Assembly: GCF_001281485.1 (NCBI RefSeq)
Contig: NZ_CP012669.1
Location: 930,001-994,000, forward strand
Source of the DNA: Altererythrobacter epoxidivorans
GTDB lineage: Bacteria; Pseudomonadota; Alphaproteobacteria; Sphingomonadales; Sphingomonadaceae
Direction of reading: 5' to 3'
Length of the DNA: 64,000 nt
Below the pieces are notes generated by a model. The model was given only the letters and a program-made list of their open reading frames with translations. It had not been told where the DNA came from and did not search any database. The position numbers were made by a program, and so were the translations under genes. Position 1 is the first letter of the stretch, and each line of letters opens with the position of its first letter. Of the stretch, positions 26,028 to 33,914 are shown piece after piece.

Positions 26028-27014
26028 ATGACCTCGCGAATAAAAGCCCTGGCCGATCCGATGTTGGCGGTATTGATCATCGGCATTGCCTGTGCGCTGC
26101 TCTTTCCGGCCGAAGGCCAGGCTCAAGAGCGCATCAAGCTGGTATCTAACATCGGCATCTTCGTTCTGTTCCTGCTGAACGGCATTCGCGTATCCCATGG
26201 CGAAATGGCTCAGGCGGTCACCAACTGGCGGTATTTTTTCCCGCTTTTCGTATGGATCTTCGGCGTGATGGCATTGGTCGGCTGGGCGATGTCGCTGGCC
26301 GTCGGAAACTTTGCTCCGCCCCTCATTGCATTGGGGTTCCTGTATCTCGGAATCCTGCCGTCCACGATCCAGTCGGCAACCTCCTACACCACGCTGGCTG
26401 AAGGGAACATCGCCCTGGCGGTGGTCGGCGCGGCGGTCATCAATATCGCGGGCGTGTTCGTGAGCGCTCCGCTTTTCGCGATCATGGGTGGCGGGGCGGT
26501 TGCCGACCTTGGTAGCGATGCGATCATTCGCATCGGGACCATCCTGGTCCTGCCATTCGTGATTGGCCAAGTACTGCAGCACTGGACGCGCGGCTGGGTG
26601 ATCGAACGAAAGCAGCGCATCGTCTGGCTGGATCGCTTCGTGATCGGCCTGGCCGTCTATGTCGCATTTTCAGGCGCAGTTGCGCAGGGCCTTACCGAGC
26701 TTCTGGACGTCGCTGGTTGGATCGTGCTGGCAGCCGGTGTCGTCGCCTTCCTTGCGCTGGCATCTTTCGGCTCGTGGGTCGCAGGCGGAGTGCTTGGTTA
26801 CGATCGGCGTGATCGCATCGCCTTCTTCTTCGCAGCATCACAGAAGAGCGTTGCAATGGGGGCGCCACTCGCGGCGATCCTGTTCGCACCGAAAGTCGGC
26901 GGGTTCCTGATCGCTCCGCTACTGCTCTATCACCTGCTCCAACTGGTGATTGCAGCGCCCATCGCGGCCTATTTTACGCGGTCGGATCCAGCTCTGCCCC
27001 GTGCTTCCGGTTGA
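26028..27014 (+). CDS. Bile acid:sodium symporter-like transporter (SBF_like)
   Basis: An inner-membrane Na+-coupled carrier of the BASS superfamily in its SBF_like branch, 328 residues with about ten membrane helices. The signature GILPSTIQSATSYTTLAEGN (near 105-125) and a second crossover region near KSVAMGAPLAAILF are present. The substrate is unknown; bacterial members may move organic anions. The ATG at 26028 is preferred to a TTG nine bases upstream. Its 3' end overlaps the convergent DUF475 gene by 41 bases. Confidence 0.88.
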   Translation: MTSRIKALADPMLAVLIIGIACALLFPAEGQAQERIKLVSNIGIFVLFLLNGIRVSHGEMAQAVTNWRYFFPLFVWIFGVMALVGWAMSLAVGNFAPPLIALGFLYLGILPSTIQSATSYTTLAEGNIALAVVGAAVINIAGVFVSAPLFAIMGGGAVADLGSDAIIRIGTILVLPFVIGQVLQHWTRGWVIERKQRIVWLDRFVIGLAVYVAFSGAVAQGLTELLDVAGWIVLAAGVVAFLALASFGSWVAGGVLGYDRRDRIAFFFAASQKSVAMGAPLAAILFAPKVGGFLIAPLLLYHLLQLVIAAPIAAYFTRSDPALPRASG

Positions 27015-28038
27015 ACCGGACCGACCAATAGAGGCTCAGGCCGATCAGGACCGCTCCGATGAGACCGGTAATAGTCTCGGGGATGTGGACCTTGGCCGAG
27101 AAGAGCATGATCAGGCCAAGAGCGATGATCGCCCAGAAAGCGCCGTGTTCCAGGAATCGGTACTGGGCCAAGGTTCCCTTGCGCACGAGATGGATGGTCA
27201 TCGAACGCACGAACATCGCACCTATCGAAAGGCCGAGTGCAATTACGACCATGTTGTTCGAAAGCGCGAAGGCACCGATCACACCATCGAAGCTGAAGCT
27301 TGCATCGAGAACGTTGAGGTAGAGGAAGCCGCCAAGACCGCTGCGGACGACGGCGCCCTGCAACTTGGCTGCCTCTTCCTTCAGTTCGAGGATGGTATTG
27401 ATGCCCTCGACGGCGATGAAGGTGACGAGACCCAAGATCCCGGAGATCAGGAAGGTCAGTGCCTCTGCATCGGGCAGGAGCGTGGAAATACCCCAGATCG
27501 TCAGCAGCAGAAGTGCGATTTCGGCAGCTGGGAGAGCGCCGAAACGTGACAGCCATTCCTCGAGCGAGCGGATCCAGTGGACGTCCTTGTCCATGTCGAA
27601 AAAGAACTTGAGGCCGACCATCGACAGGAACGCGCCGCCGAAACCAGCAATCCCGACGTGTGCCGAACTGACGATCCGCTCGTATTCCTGGGGGTTGTTC
27701 AGCGACAGGTTCACGGTTTCGAGGGGGCCAAGCCCGGCCGCTATCGCGACGATGGCGAGCGGGAAAACGACCCGCATCCCAAAGACAGCGAAGGCGATGC
27801 CCCATGTCAGGAAGCGCTTCTGCCAGACCTCGTCCATCTCCTTGAGGACGGAGGCATTGACGACGGCGTTGTCGAAGCTGAGCGATATTTCGAGCACGGA
27901 AAGGATCGCGACGATCCATAGGATTTGTGCAGTTCCAGCAATCGTGCCGGTCGCATACCACCCATACCAGCCTGCAAGGGCAAGGCAGACTACGGTGAAG
28001 ACAAGGGAGAAGCCGTAAAAGCGAAGGAAGCTGTTCAT
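26974..28038 (-). CDS. DUF475/TerC-family integral membrane protein
   Basis: A 354-residue membrane protein with about nine helices. Two copies of the acidic TerC motif are visible: LSFDNAVVNASVLKEM (near 55) and FSFDGVIGAFALSNN (near 215). Such Asp residues in TerC relatives have been linked to metal export (Mn2+, Ca2+); the role here is inferred. The ATG at 28038 lies 8 bases after the panB stop, so panB and this gene form an operon. The C-terminal codons overlap the convergent SBF_like carrier. Confidence 0.87.
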   Translation of the reverse strand: MNSFLRFYGFSLVFTVVCLALAGWYGWYATGTIAGTAQILWIVAILSVLEISLSFDNAVVNASVLKEMDEVWQKRFLTWGIAFAVFGMRVVFPLAIVAIAAGLGPLETVNLSLNNPQEYERIVSSAHVGIAGFGGAFLSMVGLKFFFDMDKDVHWIRSLEEWLSRFGALPAAEIALLLLTIWGISTLLPDAEALTFLISGILGLVTFIAVEGINTILELKEEAAKLQGAVVRSGLGGFLYLNVLDASFSFDGVIGAFALSNNMVVIALGLSIGAMFVRSMTIHLVRKGTLAQYRFLEHGAFWAIIALGLIMLFSAKVHIPETITGLIGAVLIGLSLYWSVRFNRKHGAELDPTA

Positions 28039-28046
28039 CGCGCCGT

Positions 28047-28919
28047 TCAATCCTTGGGCTGGTAAGTTTGTTCCTCGCCGGGAAAAACGCGTTCGCGAAC
28101 TTCCTCTGCGTAGGTCGCAACGGTCTTGTCGATGATCGAGGCGATGTCCTCGTAGCGCTTCACGAACCGTGGCACCCGCTCGAACATCCCGAGCATGTCT
28201 TCGGTGACGAGCACCTGCCCATCGCATTGGGCCGATGCACCGATCCCGATCGTCGGGCAGCTGACAGCCTGCGTCGCTTCGATTGCGATCGGTTCGACCA
28301 CGCCCTCGATGACGATGGCGAAGGCACCGGCATCATCCAGCGCCTTGGCATCACTCACGATCTTTCCGGCTTCTGCATCGCTGCGGCCGCGGGCTGCATA
28401 TCCGCCAAGCACATTGACCGCCTGCGGTGTGAGGCCGACGTGACCCATCACCGGAATGCCGCGCTGGTTCAGGAAAGCGACCGTTTCGGCCATCGCCTCG
28501 CCGCCCTCCAGCTTGACCGCGGCGGCGCCTGATTGCTTGAGCAGGTAGCTCGCGCTTTCGAACGCCTTTTCCTTCGACGCTTCGTAAGAGCCGAACGGCA
28601 TGTCCACCACGACCACCGAGTGGTACGAACCGCGCACGACCGCGGCGGCGTGGTTTGCCATCATGTCGAGTGTGACGGGAACAGTCGAGGCAAGGCCATA
28701 GATGACCTGTCCGAGGGAGTCGCCGACCAGCAGCAGGTCACAATGCGCATCGAGCAATTGCGCCTGCCGCGCAGTATATGCAGTCAGCATGACCAGCGGT
28801 TGTTCCGTATGGCCGTCCTTCTTGCGCGCCCTGATGCGGGGAACGGTCAATCGGCGCATGGGCTGCGGCGTCGGGTTGGCGCGGCTGGTCGAGGTGTCGA
28901 GCTGGAAGGTCGTAGACAT
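28047..28919 (-). CDS. panB: 3-Methyl-2-oxobutanoate hydroxymethyltransferase
   Basis: Makes ketopantoate for pantothenate and coenzyme A. It is 290 residues with a TIM-barrel and the family blocks: [27 protein letters not shown] (metal-binding Asp), [28 protein letters not shown] and [15 protein letters not shown], with the catalytic Glu in FAIVIEGV. The N-terminus has a Ser/Thr/Pro-rich extension of about 20 residues. Operon with the downstream DUF475 gene; divergent from an SLC6-type transporter across a 116-base region with paired palindromes. Confidence 0.96.
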   Translation of the reverse strand: MSTTFQLDTSTSRANPTPQPMRRLTVPRIRARKKDGHTEQPLVMLTAYTARQAQLLDAHCDLLLVGDSLGQVIYGLASTVPVTLDMMANHAAAVVRGSYHSVVVVDMPFGSYEASKEKAFESASYLLKQSGAAAVKLEGGEAMAETVAFLNQRGIPVMGHVGLTPQAVNVLGGYAARGRSDAEAGKIVSDAKALDDAGAFAIVIEGVVEPIAIEATQAVSCPTIGIGASAQCDGQVLVTEDMLGMFERVPRFVKRYEDIASIIDKTVATYAEEVRERVFPGEEQTYQPKD

Positions 28920-28944
28920 AGCGGCCTTCTAGACGAGCGGGGGA

Positions 28945-28979
28945 TTTGCGCAAATGCTCGCTCGACTGACTTGCGCAAA
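28945..28979. promoter_or_regulatory. Two TTGCGCAA palindromes between panB and the SLC6-type transporter
   Basis: TTGCGCAA occurs at 28946-28953 (inside the 10-base palindrome TTTGCGCAAA) and again at 28971-28978, 25 bases apart centre to centre. A half-site TGCAAA follows at 28983. They lie in the divergent promoter region and look like tandem sites for one dimeric regulator, which is not identified. Confidence 0.5.
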
Positions 28980-29035
28980 ACGTGCAAACAGTTCGCATTA
29001 TCGCGCCCCGGAGAGGGCTGGGAAGGATTTGTAAC

Positions 29036-30460
29036 ATGGCAGGAAAAGCTGCAGAGGGCGGGGGTTGGTCCTCGCGCACGGCTTTCGTTTTGGCGGCGAT
29101 CGGTGCCGCTGTTGGTCTCGGAAATATCTGGCGTTTTCCAACTCTCGCTGGAGAAAACGGCGGCGGCGCATTCGTCCTCGTCTATATCGGGTTCGTCTTG
29201 CTCCTTGGCGCCCCGTTGGTCTTGTCGGAAATCCTGCTGGGCAGGGCGGGCGGCGAGGATGCGATCGGATCGGTCCGCAACGTCGCCCGTAAATCCGGTC
29301 GTAGCGAAAGCTGGAAAGGCCTGGGCGCTCTCCAGATCATCGCCGGCTTCCTGATCCTGTCGTTCTATTCGGTCGTCGCAGGCTGGGTGATCAACTACGT
29401 CTTCCTCTCGGGCGCCGACTGGTTCAGCGCGATCGCTTCGGGAGACCCGTTTGCAGGCGCCTTTAACGGAGAGACGCAGGACGAGATCACCGGTCGGATG
29501 GGCGCATTATTTGCCGACCCGGTGCGGCTGATCGGCCTGCACCTCCTGTTCATGGTTGCGACTGTCTGGATCGTCGCGAGCGGCGTGCATGACGGGATCG
29601 AGAAGGCAGCGACATGGCTGATGCCGGCGTTTTTCGTGCTGCTCGTAATCGTGACCATCTATGGCGCATTCACCGGTGATTTCGGCCAGGCGCTGGCATT
29701 CATGTTCACGCCCGATTTTGCCAAGCTTTCGCCGCAAGTCCTCAACGAGGCCCTGGGGCAGGCTTTGTTCTCGCTGAGCCTTTCTGCAGGCGGCCTGCTG
29801 ACCTACGGCGCATATGTCGGGAGGGACGTCAATCTCGCCCCGACAGCCGGTACGATCGCCTTTGCCGATACGCTTGTTGCCATCCTGGCCGGCCTGATGA
29901 TCTTCCCGATCGTCTTTGCCGTCGGTCTCGATCCGGCAGCGGGTCCTGCCCTGATTTTCCAGACATTGCCGGTCGCATTCAATTCGATGCCCGCAGGCGC
30001 GCTGATCGGCATGATTTTCTTCGTGCTGATCTTCTTCGCAGCGCTTACGAGCTCGATCTCGTTGCTCGAGGGGCCGACGGCCTGGGTCATCGATCGTTTC
30101 GGCCTTGAACGCCGTACCGCGGCAATGGTCGTTGGCGGCTCGGCCTTCCTGATCGGCGTCGCTTGTGCACTTGGTTACAATGTGTGGTCGGACGTCCGCC
30201 CGCTTTCGTTCTGGGGTATCTTTGAGAACGCCGACATCCTCGACAGCATCGATGGTTTCACGGGCAAGATCATGCTGCCGCTGTCAGCATTGCTGGTGGC
30301 TGTGTTCGTCGGCTGGCGCGCAGACCGCAACCTGGTGGAGGCCGAAACCGGCCTTTCCGGCGGGATGTTCGCGCTCTGGCGCTTGCTGGTATGCTGGGCC
30401 GCGCCGATAGCGGTATTCCTGGTGCTGCTGTTTGGGTTGTTCCCCGGACTTCTCGGCTGA
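29036..30460 (+). CDS. SLC6/NSS-type sodium-dependent transporter
   Basis: A Na+-coupled amino-acid or amine transporter of the LeuT fold, 474 residues with about twelve membrane helices. The helix 1 signature AAIGAAVGLGNIWRFPTLAGENGGGAF (near 18-44) includes the unwound Na+ and substrate site, and the helix 6 region LSLSAGGLLTYGAYVG (near 248-263) matches. The ATG at 29036 has GGAAGGA 8 bases upstream. The substrate is not readable. A strong bidirectional terminator follows. Confidence 0.92.
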   Translation: MAGKAAEGGGWSSRTAFVLAAIGAAVGLGNIWRFPTLAGENGGGAFVLVYIGFVLLLGAPLVLSEILLGRAGGEDAIGSVRNVARKSGRSESWKGLGALQIIAGFLILSFYSVVAGWVINYVFLSGADWFSAIASGDPFAGAFNGETQDEITGRMGALFADPVRLIGLHLLFMVATVWIVASGVHDGIEKAATWLMPAFFVLLVIVTIYGAFTGDFGQALAFMFTPDFAKLSPQVLNEALGQALFSLSLSAGGLLTYGAYVGRDVNLAPTAGTIAFADTLVAILAGLMIFPIVFAVGLDPAAGPALIFQTLPVAFNSMPAGALIGMIFFVLIFFAALTSSISLLEGPTAWVIDRFGLERRTAAMVVGGSAFLIGVACALGYNVWSDVRPLSFWGIFENADILDSIDGFTGKIMLPLSALLVAVFVGWRADRNLVEAETGLSGGMFALWRLLVCWAAPIAVFLVLLFGLFPGLLG

Positions 30461-30469
30461 AGGTACAAA

Positions 30470-30500
30470 AAAGGCCGCCTCTCGGGGCGGCCTTTCTTTT
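30470..30500. terminator. Bidirectional intrinsic terminator
   Basis: AAAGGCCGCC and GGCGGCCTTT form a perfect 10-base-pair stem with a 6-base loop. It is followed by TTTCTTTT on the plus strand and CTTTTTTG on the minus strand, so it serves both the transporter and the convergent stress-protein gene. Confidence 0.92.
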
Positions 30501-30516
30501 CGAGTCGTCGAAGCTC

Positions 30517-30999
30517 TTACAGCGTCGTTTCGACGTGCTTGTCCTGGACTTCATCATGCACTGTCTTGCCCAGTGCCATCTTGGCGACGGTCATGAGACC
30601 AACATCGCCGCTCCAGATTTCGGCTTCGCCAAGATCCATGCGCAGGAACAGCAGGTCGGGATCGTCCTTGCCCTGATCGTACCAGGCCTTCACGAAGTTG
30701 TTCCAGAACTGTTCGAAACGGCCCTGGTCGGTTTCGACGGATAGCGTGCCGCCGAAGCGTGCGAACATCTTGTGATCCTTGCCTTCATAGGTCGCGGTCA
30801 CGTTGCCGAGCTTGGCAAAGTCGCTGTTCTTCTGGGTGAAGAACCAGATCGAGCTGTTCGCGTCCTTGTCCAGCTGGGCAGTCATCGGGACTGCGGTTTT
30901 TGGATCGTCGTCGCGCTGTAGGAAGAGGTACGAAGAATCGTCCAGTGCCTTCCAGAATTTGGTCTTCAGTTCGTCTGCATTTCCGTTGGTATAGTTCAT
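30517..30999 (-). CDS. Pyridoxamine-5'-phosphate-oxidase-like general stress protein
   Basis: A 160-residue split-barrel flavin-fold protein of the general stress protein 26 type, probably binding FMN, F420 or a related cofactor. Strand blocks are SSYLFLQRDDDPKTAVPMTAQ, SSIWFFTQKNSDFAKL, ATYEGKDHKMFARFGGTLSV and the C-terminal LLFLRMDLGEAEIWSGD. A GGAGA ribosome site precedes the ATG and an exact EcfG promoter lies 27 bases upstream, in keeping with stress induction. The reaction is unknown. Confidence 0.92.
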   Translation of the reverse strand: MNYTNGNADELKTKFWKALDDSSYLFLQRDDDPKTAVPMTAQLDKDANSSIWFFTQKNSDFAKLGNVTATYEGKDHKMFARFGGTLSVETDQGRFEQFWNNFVKAWYDQGKDDPDLLFLRMDLGEAEIWSGDVGLMTVAKMALGKTVHDEVQDKHVETTL

Positions 31000-31025
31000 G
31001 GGGGTGTCTCCTTTGTTGTTCTTTC

Positions 31026-31050
31026 AACGGGATGGAGCGCCGCTTGTTCC
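31026..31050 (-). promoter_or_regulatory. EcfG promoter of the stress protein gene
   Basis: On the minus strand GGAAC (31050-31046), 16 bases, then CGTT (31029-31026): an exact match to the alphaproteobacterial general stress sigma consensus. The predicted leader is about 20 bases before the ATG at 30999. Confidence 0.82.
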
Positions 31051-31119
31051 TGAGTGAGCGCCAAGCTGAGCGGGGCGGGGGATCAATTGCAGCCGGTGAT
31101 TGCGAATCGATCCATAATG

Positions 31120-31134
31120 GAACATAAGAAGAAC
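31120..31134 (+). promoter_or_regulatory. LexA (SOS) box of imuA-imuB
   Basis: GAAC-ATAAGAA-GAAC fits the alphaproteobacterial LexA site (direct repeat GAAC/GTTC with 7 bases between). It ends 2 bases before the imuA ATG, so LexA would block initiation of the mutasome transcript. Confidence 0.85.
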
Positions 31135-31136
31135 AT

Positions 31137-31916
31137 ATGCGTCATTCCGCTATGCCTTCTATTGTTTCACCCCGTGGGATTGGTCCTGCGATTGCCTTTG
31201 GCAGTCGGCAGGCTGCGCGCTGGCGCCCGGGATTGGCGGGGGCTTCGCATAGCGAGGTGTTCGCGAGCGGTGACGAGGGATGCGGCGCGGCGCTGGCGCT
31301 GGCTCTTGCCCGCGATACCCTTGCCGCGGCTGCTACCAATCCCCTGAGCGAAACCGATGATCGCCGCATGGTGTTGTGGGTGCAGGATCGCGATGCGATC
31401 AAGCGGGGTGGGCGTCCTTACCTGCATGGTTTGCCGGCGGATCTTCGCCATCGCCTGATCCATGTCGAGGTCAAGAGCCCGGCCGATGCCCTGTTCGCGC
31501 TGGAAGAAGGTTTGCGGTGCCGGGACCTGGCTTTCGTACTGGGCGAAATCGCCGGAAATCCGCGTGCCCTCGATTTTACTTCCTCTCGCAGGCTCAGTCT
31601 TGCCGCGGAAAAGCACGGCGTCCCGCTGTGGTTGGTGCGGCTCGACGCACGGCCCGACCTGTCTTCCGCCAGACTGCGCTGGCAGGCGCGGTCCGCGGTT
31701 TCCCCGCCTGCGCGATGGAATGCGCATGCGCCGGGTATAGCTTCATGGCGGGCCGAACTGTTTCGCGCTCGCACCCATCCTCCAGGTACATGGACCTTGC
31801 GCGATGACGGCGGAAACCTCGTCGCTGCCGGATCACCTGCCTCCGAAACGTCCGGATCGCCGCATCATGGCGATCTGGTTCGCGCAGCTGGCGGTCGATC
31901 GCTGGCGGCTGTCTGA
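31137..31916 (+). CDS. imuA: SOS mutasome accessory protein ImuA
   Basis: A RecA/SulA-like protein needed for damage-induced mutagenesis with ImuB and DnaE2. It is 259 residues with a weak RecA-type core: GCGAALALALARDTLA, the strand MVLWVQDRDAIKRGG, DLAFVLGEIAG, and HGVPLWLVRLDARPD. A functional Walker A motif is not visible, as in the family. It is preceded by an exact SOS box and its 3' end overlaps imuB by 113 bases. An ATG 15 bases further in is also possible, since the ATG at 31137 has little room for a ribosome site beside the LexA box. Confidence 0.85.
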   Translation: MRHSAMPSIVSPRGIGPAIAFGSRQAARWRPGLAGASHSEVFASGDEGCGAALALALARDTLAAAATNPLSETDDRRMVLWVQDRDAIKRGGRPYLHGLPADLRHRLIHVEVKSPADALFALEEGLRCRDLAFVLGEIAGNPRALDFTSSRRLSLAAEKHGVPLWLVRLDARPDLSSARLRWQARSAVSPPARWNAHAPGIASWRAELFRARTHPPGTWTLRDDGGNLVAAGSPASETSGSPHHGDLVRAAGGRSLAAV

Positions 31917-33414
31917 CGCGCAGGGGGAAAAGGGCGGCACCGATGCCGAACCCTATGCCCTGATTACCGAAACTGCGCATGGCCCGCGGGTCGATGCTGC
32001 CAACCGCGCCGGTGCGGAAGCTGGCGCACGCCCGGGAATGATGCTCGCCGATGCGCGGACGCTTTGCCCCGAAATCAAGGTTGCCCCGTCCGATCCTGCT
32101 GGCGATCTCGCCTTCCTGGAAAAGCTGGCCCTGTGGTCGCGCCGGTGGGGCCCATGGAGCGCACTCGATCCACCCGACGGACTGATCGTCGACGTGACTG
32201 CAGTCGCGCATCTTTTCGGCGGGGAACGCCGGTTGCTGGCCGATGCCCGCAAGGCCTTTGCCGAACGCGATCTCGATGTGCGGCTCGCCATAGCGCCTAC
32301 TGCCGGTGCGGCATGGGCTCTCGCCCATTACGGGCGGCGGACTGCGGATGGCGGCAGCATCTTGCCCGGTGGGCAGGACATGGCGGCGCAGCTTTCGGAC
32401 CTTCCTGTCGCTGCGCTGAGGCTGGATGGCGATGTGCTGACGGTGTTGCGGCGCCTCGGGCTGAAGAAGCTCGGTGACCTGGCGGGGGTCGGGCGCGATG
32501 CCTTGCAGCGGCGGTTCCGCAATCGCAAGTCGCCGACTGCCAATCCGCTGCTGAGGCTTGACCAGATCCTTGGCCGCCTGCCCGAACCGCTGTTGCCGGT
32601 CGTTCCGCAGCAGGTGCCGCTGGTCCAGCGGCGGCTGATGGAGCCTATTCGCCACCGCGACCTGCTCGACCAGGTATTGCACGATCTGGCGCACGACATG
32701 GCGCGCGAACTCGAAGGTATGGGCAAGGGCGCGCGAAGGCTCGAACTGGGACTTTGGCGGGTCGATGGCGAGGTGCTCATCCGTGCGCTCGAGCTTTCTG
32801 CCGCAACACGCGATCCTGCCCATATAAAGCGCCTGTTTGCCGTCAAGCTGGACGATATAGACGCCGGGTTCGGCATCGAGACCGTGCGCCTGCGGGCAAG
32901 CTGGGCCGAACCGCTGGCGTTGGAACAGGGTGAGATCGAGGCATCGGCCGAAAACCATGGCACTTCGCTCAATGCCTTTATCGACCGGCTGACTGTCAGG
33001 CTCGGGCAGAATGCGGTTTGCCGACCCGTTCCCCATGCCAGCCACTTGCCCGAAAGATCTCAACGATGGCAGCCGCCGCTCGAACCGGAGCCTGCCAGTC
33101 AAGGTGAATTGGCCTTTAACTTTCGGCCGCTCAAATTGCTCGATCGGGCAGAGCCGATTGCGGTGCTTTACGCCACGCCCGATGGTTATCCGCGTTCTTT
33201 CCAGTGGCGGGGGGCTGTCCACGAAGTGGTGCGGGTCGAAGGCCCGGAACGGCTCGCGCCCGAGTGGTGGCGGGAAAAATCCTCTGCCAGATTAAGGGAT
33301 TACTATCGCATCGAGGATCGCGAAGGGCGGCGTTACTGGCTCTATCGCAATGGAATTATCGGCGATGGCCGGGGCGGTATGCCTGCCTGGTTCATGCACG
33401 GTTTCTTTGGTTAA
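31804..33414 (+). CDS. imuB: Inactive Y-family polymerase-like protein ImuB
   Basis: Hub of the mutasome, linking the beta clamp to DnaE2. The 536-residue protein has the Y-family fold (IMAIWFAQLAVDRWRL at the first strand, SALDPPDGLIVDVTAVAHLFGG in the palm, VLRRLGLKKLGDLAGVGRDAL in the helix-hairpin-helix). The acidic catalytic residues of true Y polymerases are missing, as expected for ImuB. A downstream ATG at 31867 is possible, but the conserved RRI before it favours the earlier start. The overlap with imuA is long (113 or 50 bases). Ends with a tail containing AWFMHGFFG. Confidence 0.88.
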   Translation: MTAETSSLPDHLPPKRPDRRIMAIWFAQLAVDRWRLSDAQGEKGGTDAEPYALITETAHGPRVDAANRAGAEAGARPGMMLADARTLCPEIKVAPSDPAGDLAFLEKLALWSRRWGPWSALDPPDGLIVDVTAVAHLFGGERRLLADARKAFAERDLDVRLAIAPTAGAAWALAHYGRRTADGGSILPGGQDMAAQLSDLPVAALRLDGDVLTVLRRLGLKKLGDLAGVGRDALQRRFRNRKSPTANPLLRLDQILGRLPEPLLPVVPQQVPLVQRRLMEPIRHRDLLDQVLHDLAHDMARELEGMGKGARRLELGLWRVDGEVLIRALELSAATRDPAHIKRLFAVKLDDIDAGFGIETVRLRASWAEPLALEQGEIEASAENHGTSLNAFIDRLTVRLGQNAVCRPVPHASHLPERSQRWQPPLEPEPASQGELAFNFRPLKLLDRAEPIAVLYATPDGYPRSFQWRGAVHEVVRVEGPERLAPEWWREKSSARLRDYYRIEDREGRRYWLYRNGIIGDGRGGMPAWFMHGFFG

Positions 33415-33478
33415 CAGGTCTTACATTAAGCTAATCGAAGGCATTTGGATCAAGCACTCTTTCAAGTTTTGATGCCAA

Positions 33479-33796
33479 ATGAACATTATGAACGGCGCAG
33501 AAGTCATACGCGATTCCGACAGGCGAAACCTTGGCATACTGGTCGAAGGGCGGATGCGTTCGCGCAGCGTCTGCTTCGACCTGATCGACGTGTCGCAGGG
33601 CGGGTGCAAGATCCGCGGCAAACTGGGCTTCGCCACTGAAGGCGAAACGATCAGCCTCAAGATCAACGGGGTCCGCGCCCCGCTTGGCAAGATCGTATGG
33701 GTAGAAGACAACTTTGCTGGTGTGGCGTTCGAGGGGCGCATGCACGAGGCTGTGCTGGATCACCTCCAGAAAGAACTTCTCGCTCGCAACAGCTGA
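33479..33796 (+). CDS. PilZ-domain protein
   Basis: A 105-residue protein that is nearly all one PilZ domain, a cyclic-di-GMP receptor module. The motif RRNLGILVEGRMRSRS corresponds to RxxxR, and DLIDVSQGGCKI to D/NxSxxG. C-terminal strands are GKIVWVEDNFAGVAF. It sits 64 bases after imuB and before the second SOS box. Ribosome site weak. Whether it is part of the SOS transcript is unknown; two hairpins follow (33802-33817 and 33851-33870), suggesting its message may end here. Confidence 0.82.
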   Translation: MNIMNGAEVIRDSDRRNLGILVEGRMRSRSVCFDLIDVSQGGCKIRGKLGFATEGETISLKINGVRAPLGKIVWVEDNFAGVAFEGRMHEAVLDHLQKELLARNS

Positions 33797-33801
33797 CGAG
33801 T

Positions 33802-33870
33802 TCCCGGCCCTCCGGGACAGTTCCGACTTATACCTCTTACAGAATCCGCCATGCACAGCCGCCTGTGCAT
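33802..33870 (+). terminator. Two hairpins after the PilZ gene
   Basis: TCCCGG-CCCT-CCGGGA (33802-33817) and ATGCACAG-CCGC-CTGTGCAT (33851-33870, 8 perfect pairs, followed by CATTTG) lie between the PilZ stop and the second SOS box. Together they may end the imuAB-PilZ transcript; neither has a strong T tract. Confidence 0.4.
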
Positions 33871-33897
33871 CATTTGATATTGGCGGGATGTCTGTAA

Positions 33898-33912
33898 GAA
33901 CATATAAGGAAC
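33898..33912 (+). promoter_or_regulatory. LexA (SOS) box of the radical-SAM/UdgX/dnaE2 operon
   Basis: GAAC-ATATAAG-GAAC, the same geometry as the box at 31120, ends 2 bases before the radical-SAM ATG. It gives the second half of the cluster its own damage-inducible promoter. Confidence 0.85.
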
Positions 33913-33914
33913 AA

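Noticed and set aside
31594..33222. 542-codon minus-strand frame opposite imuAB
   Set aside because: Antisense to imuA and imuB; composition typical of a mirror frame.
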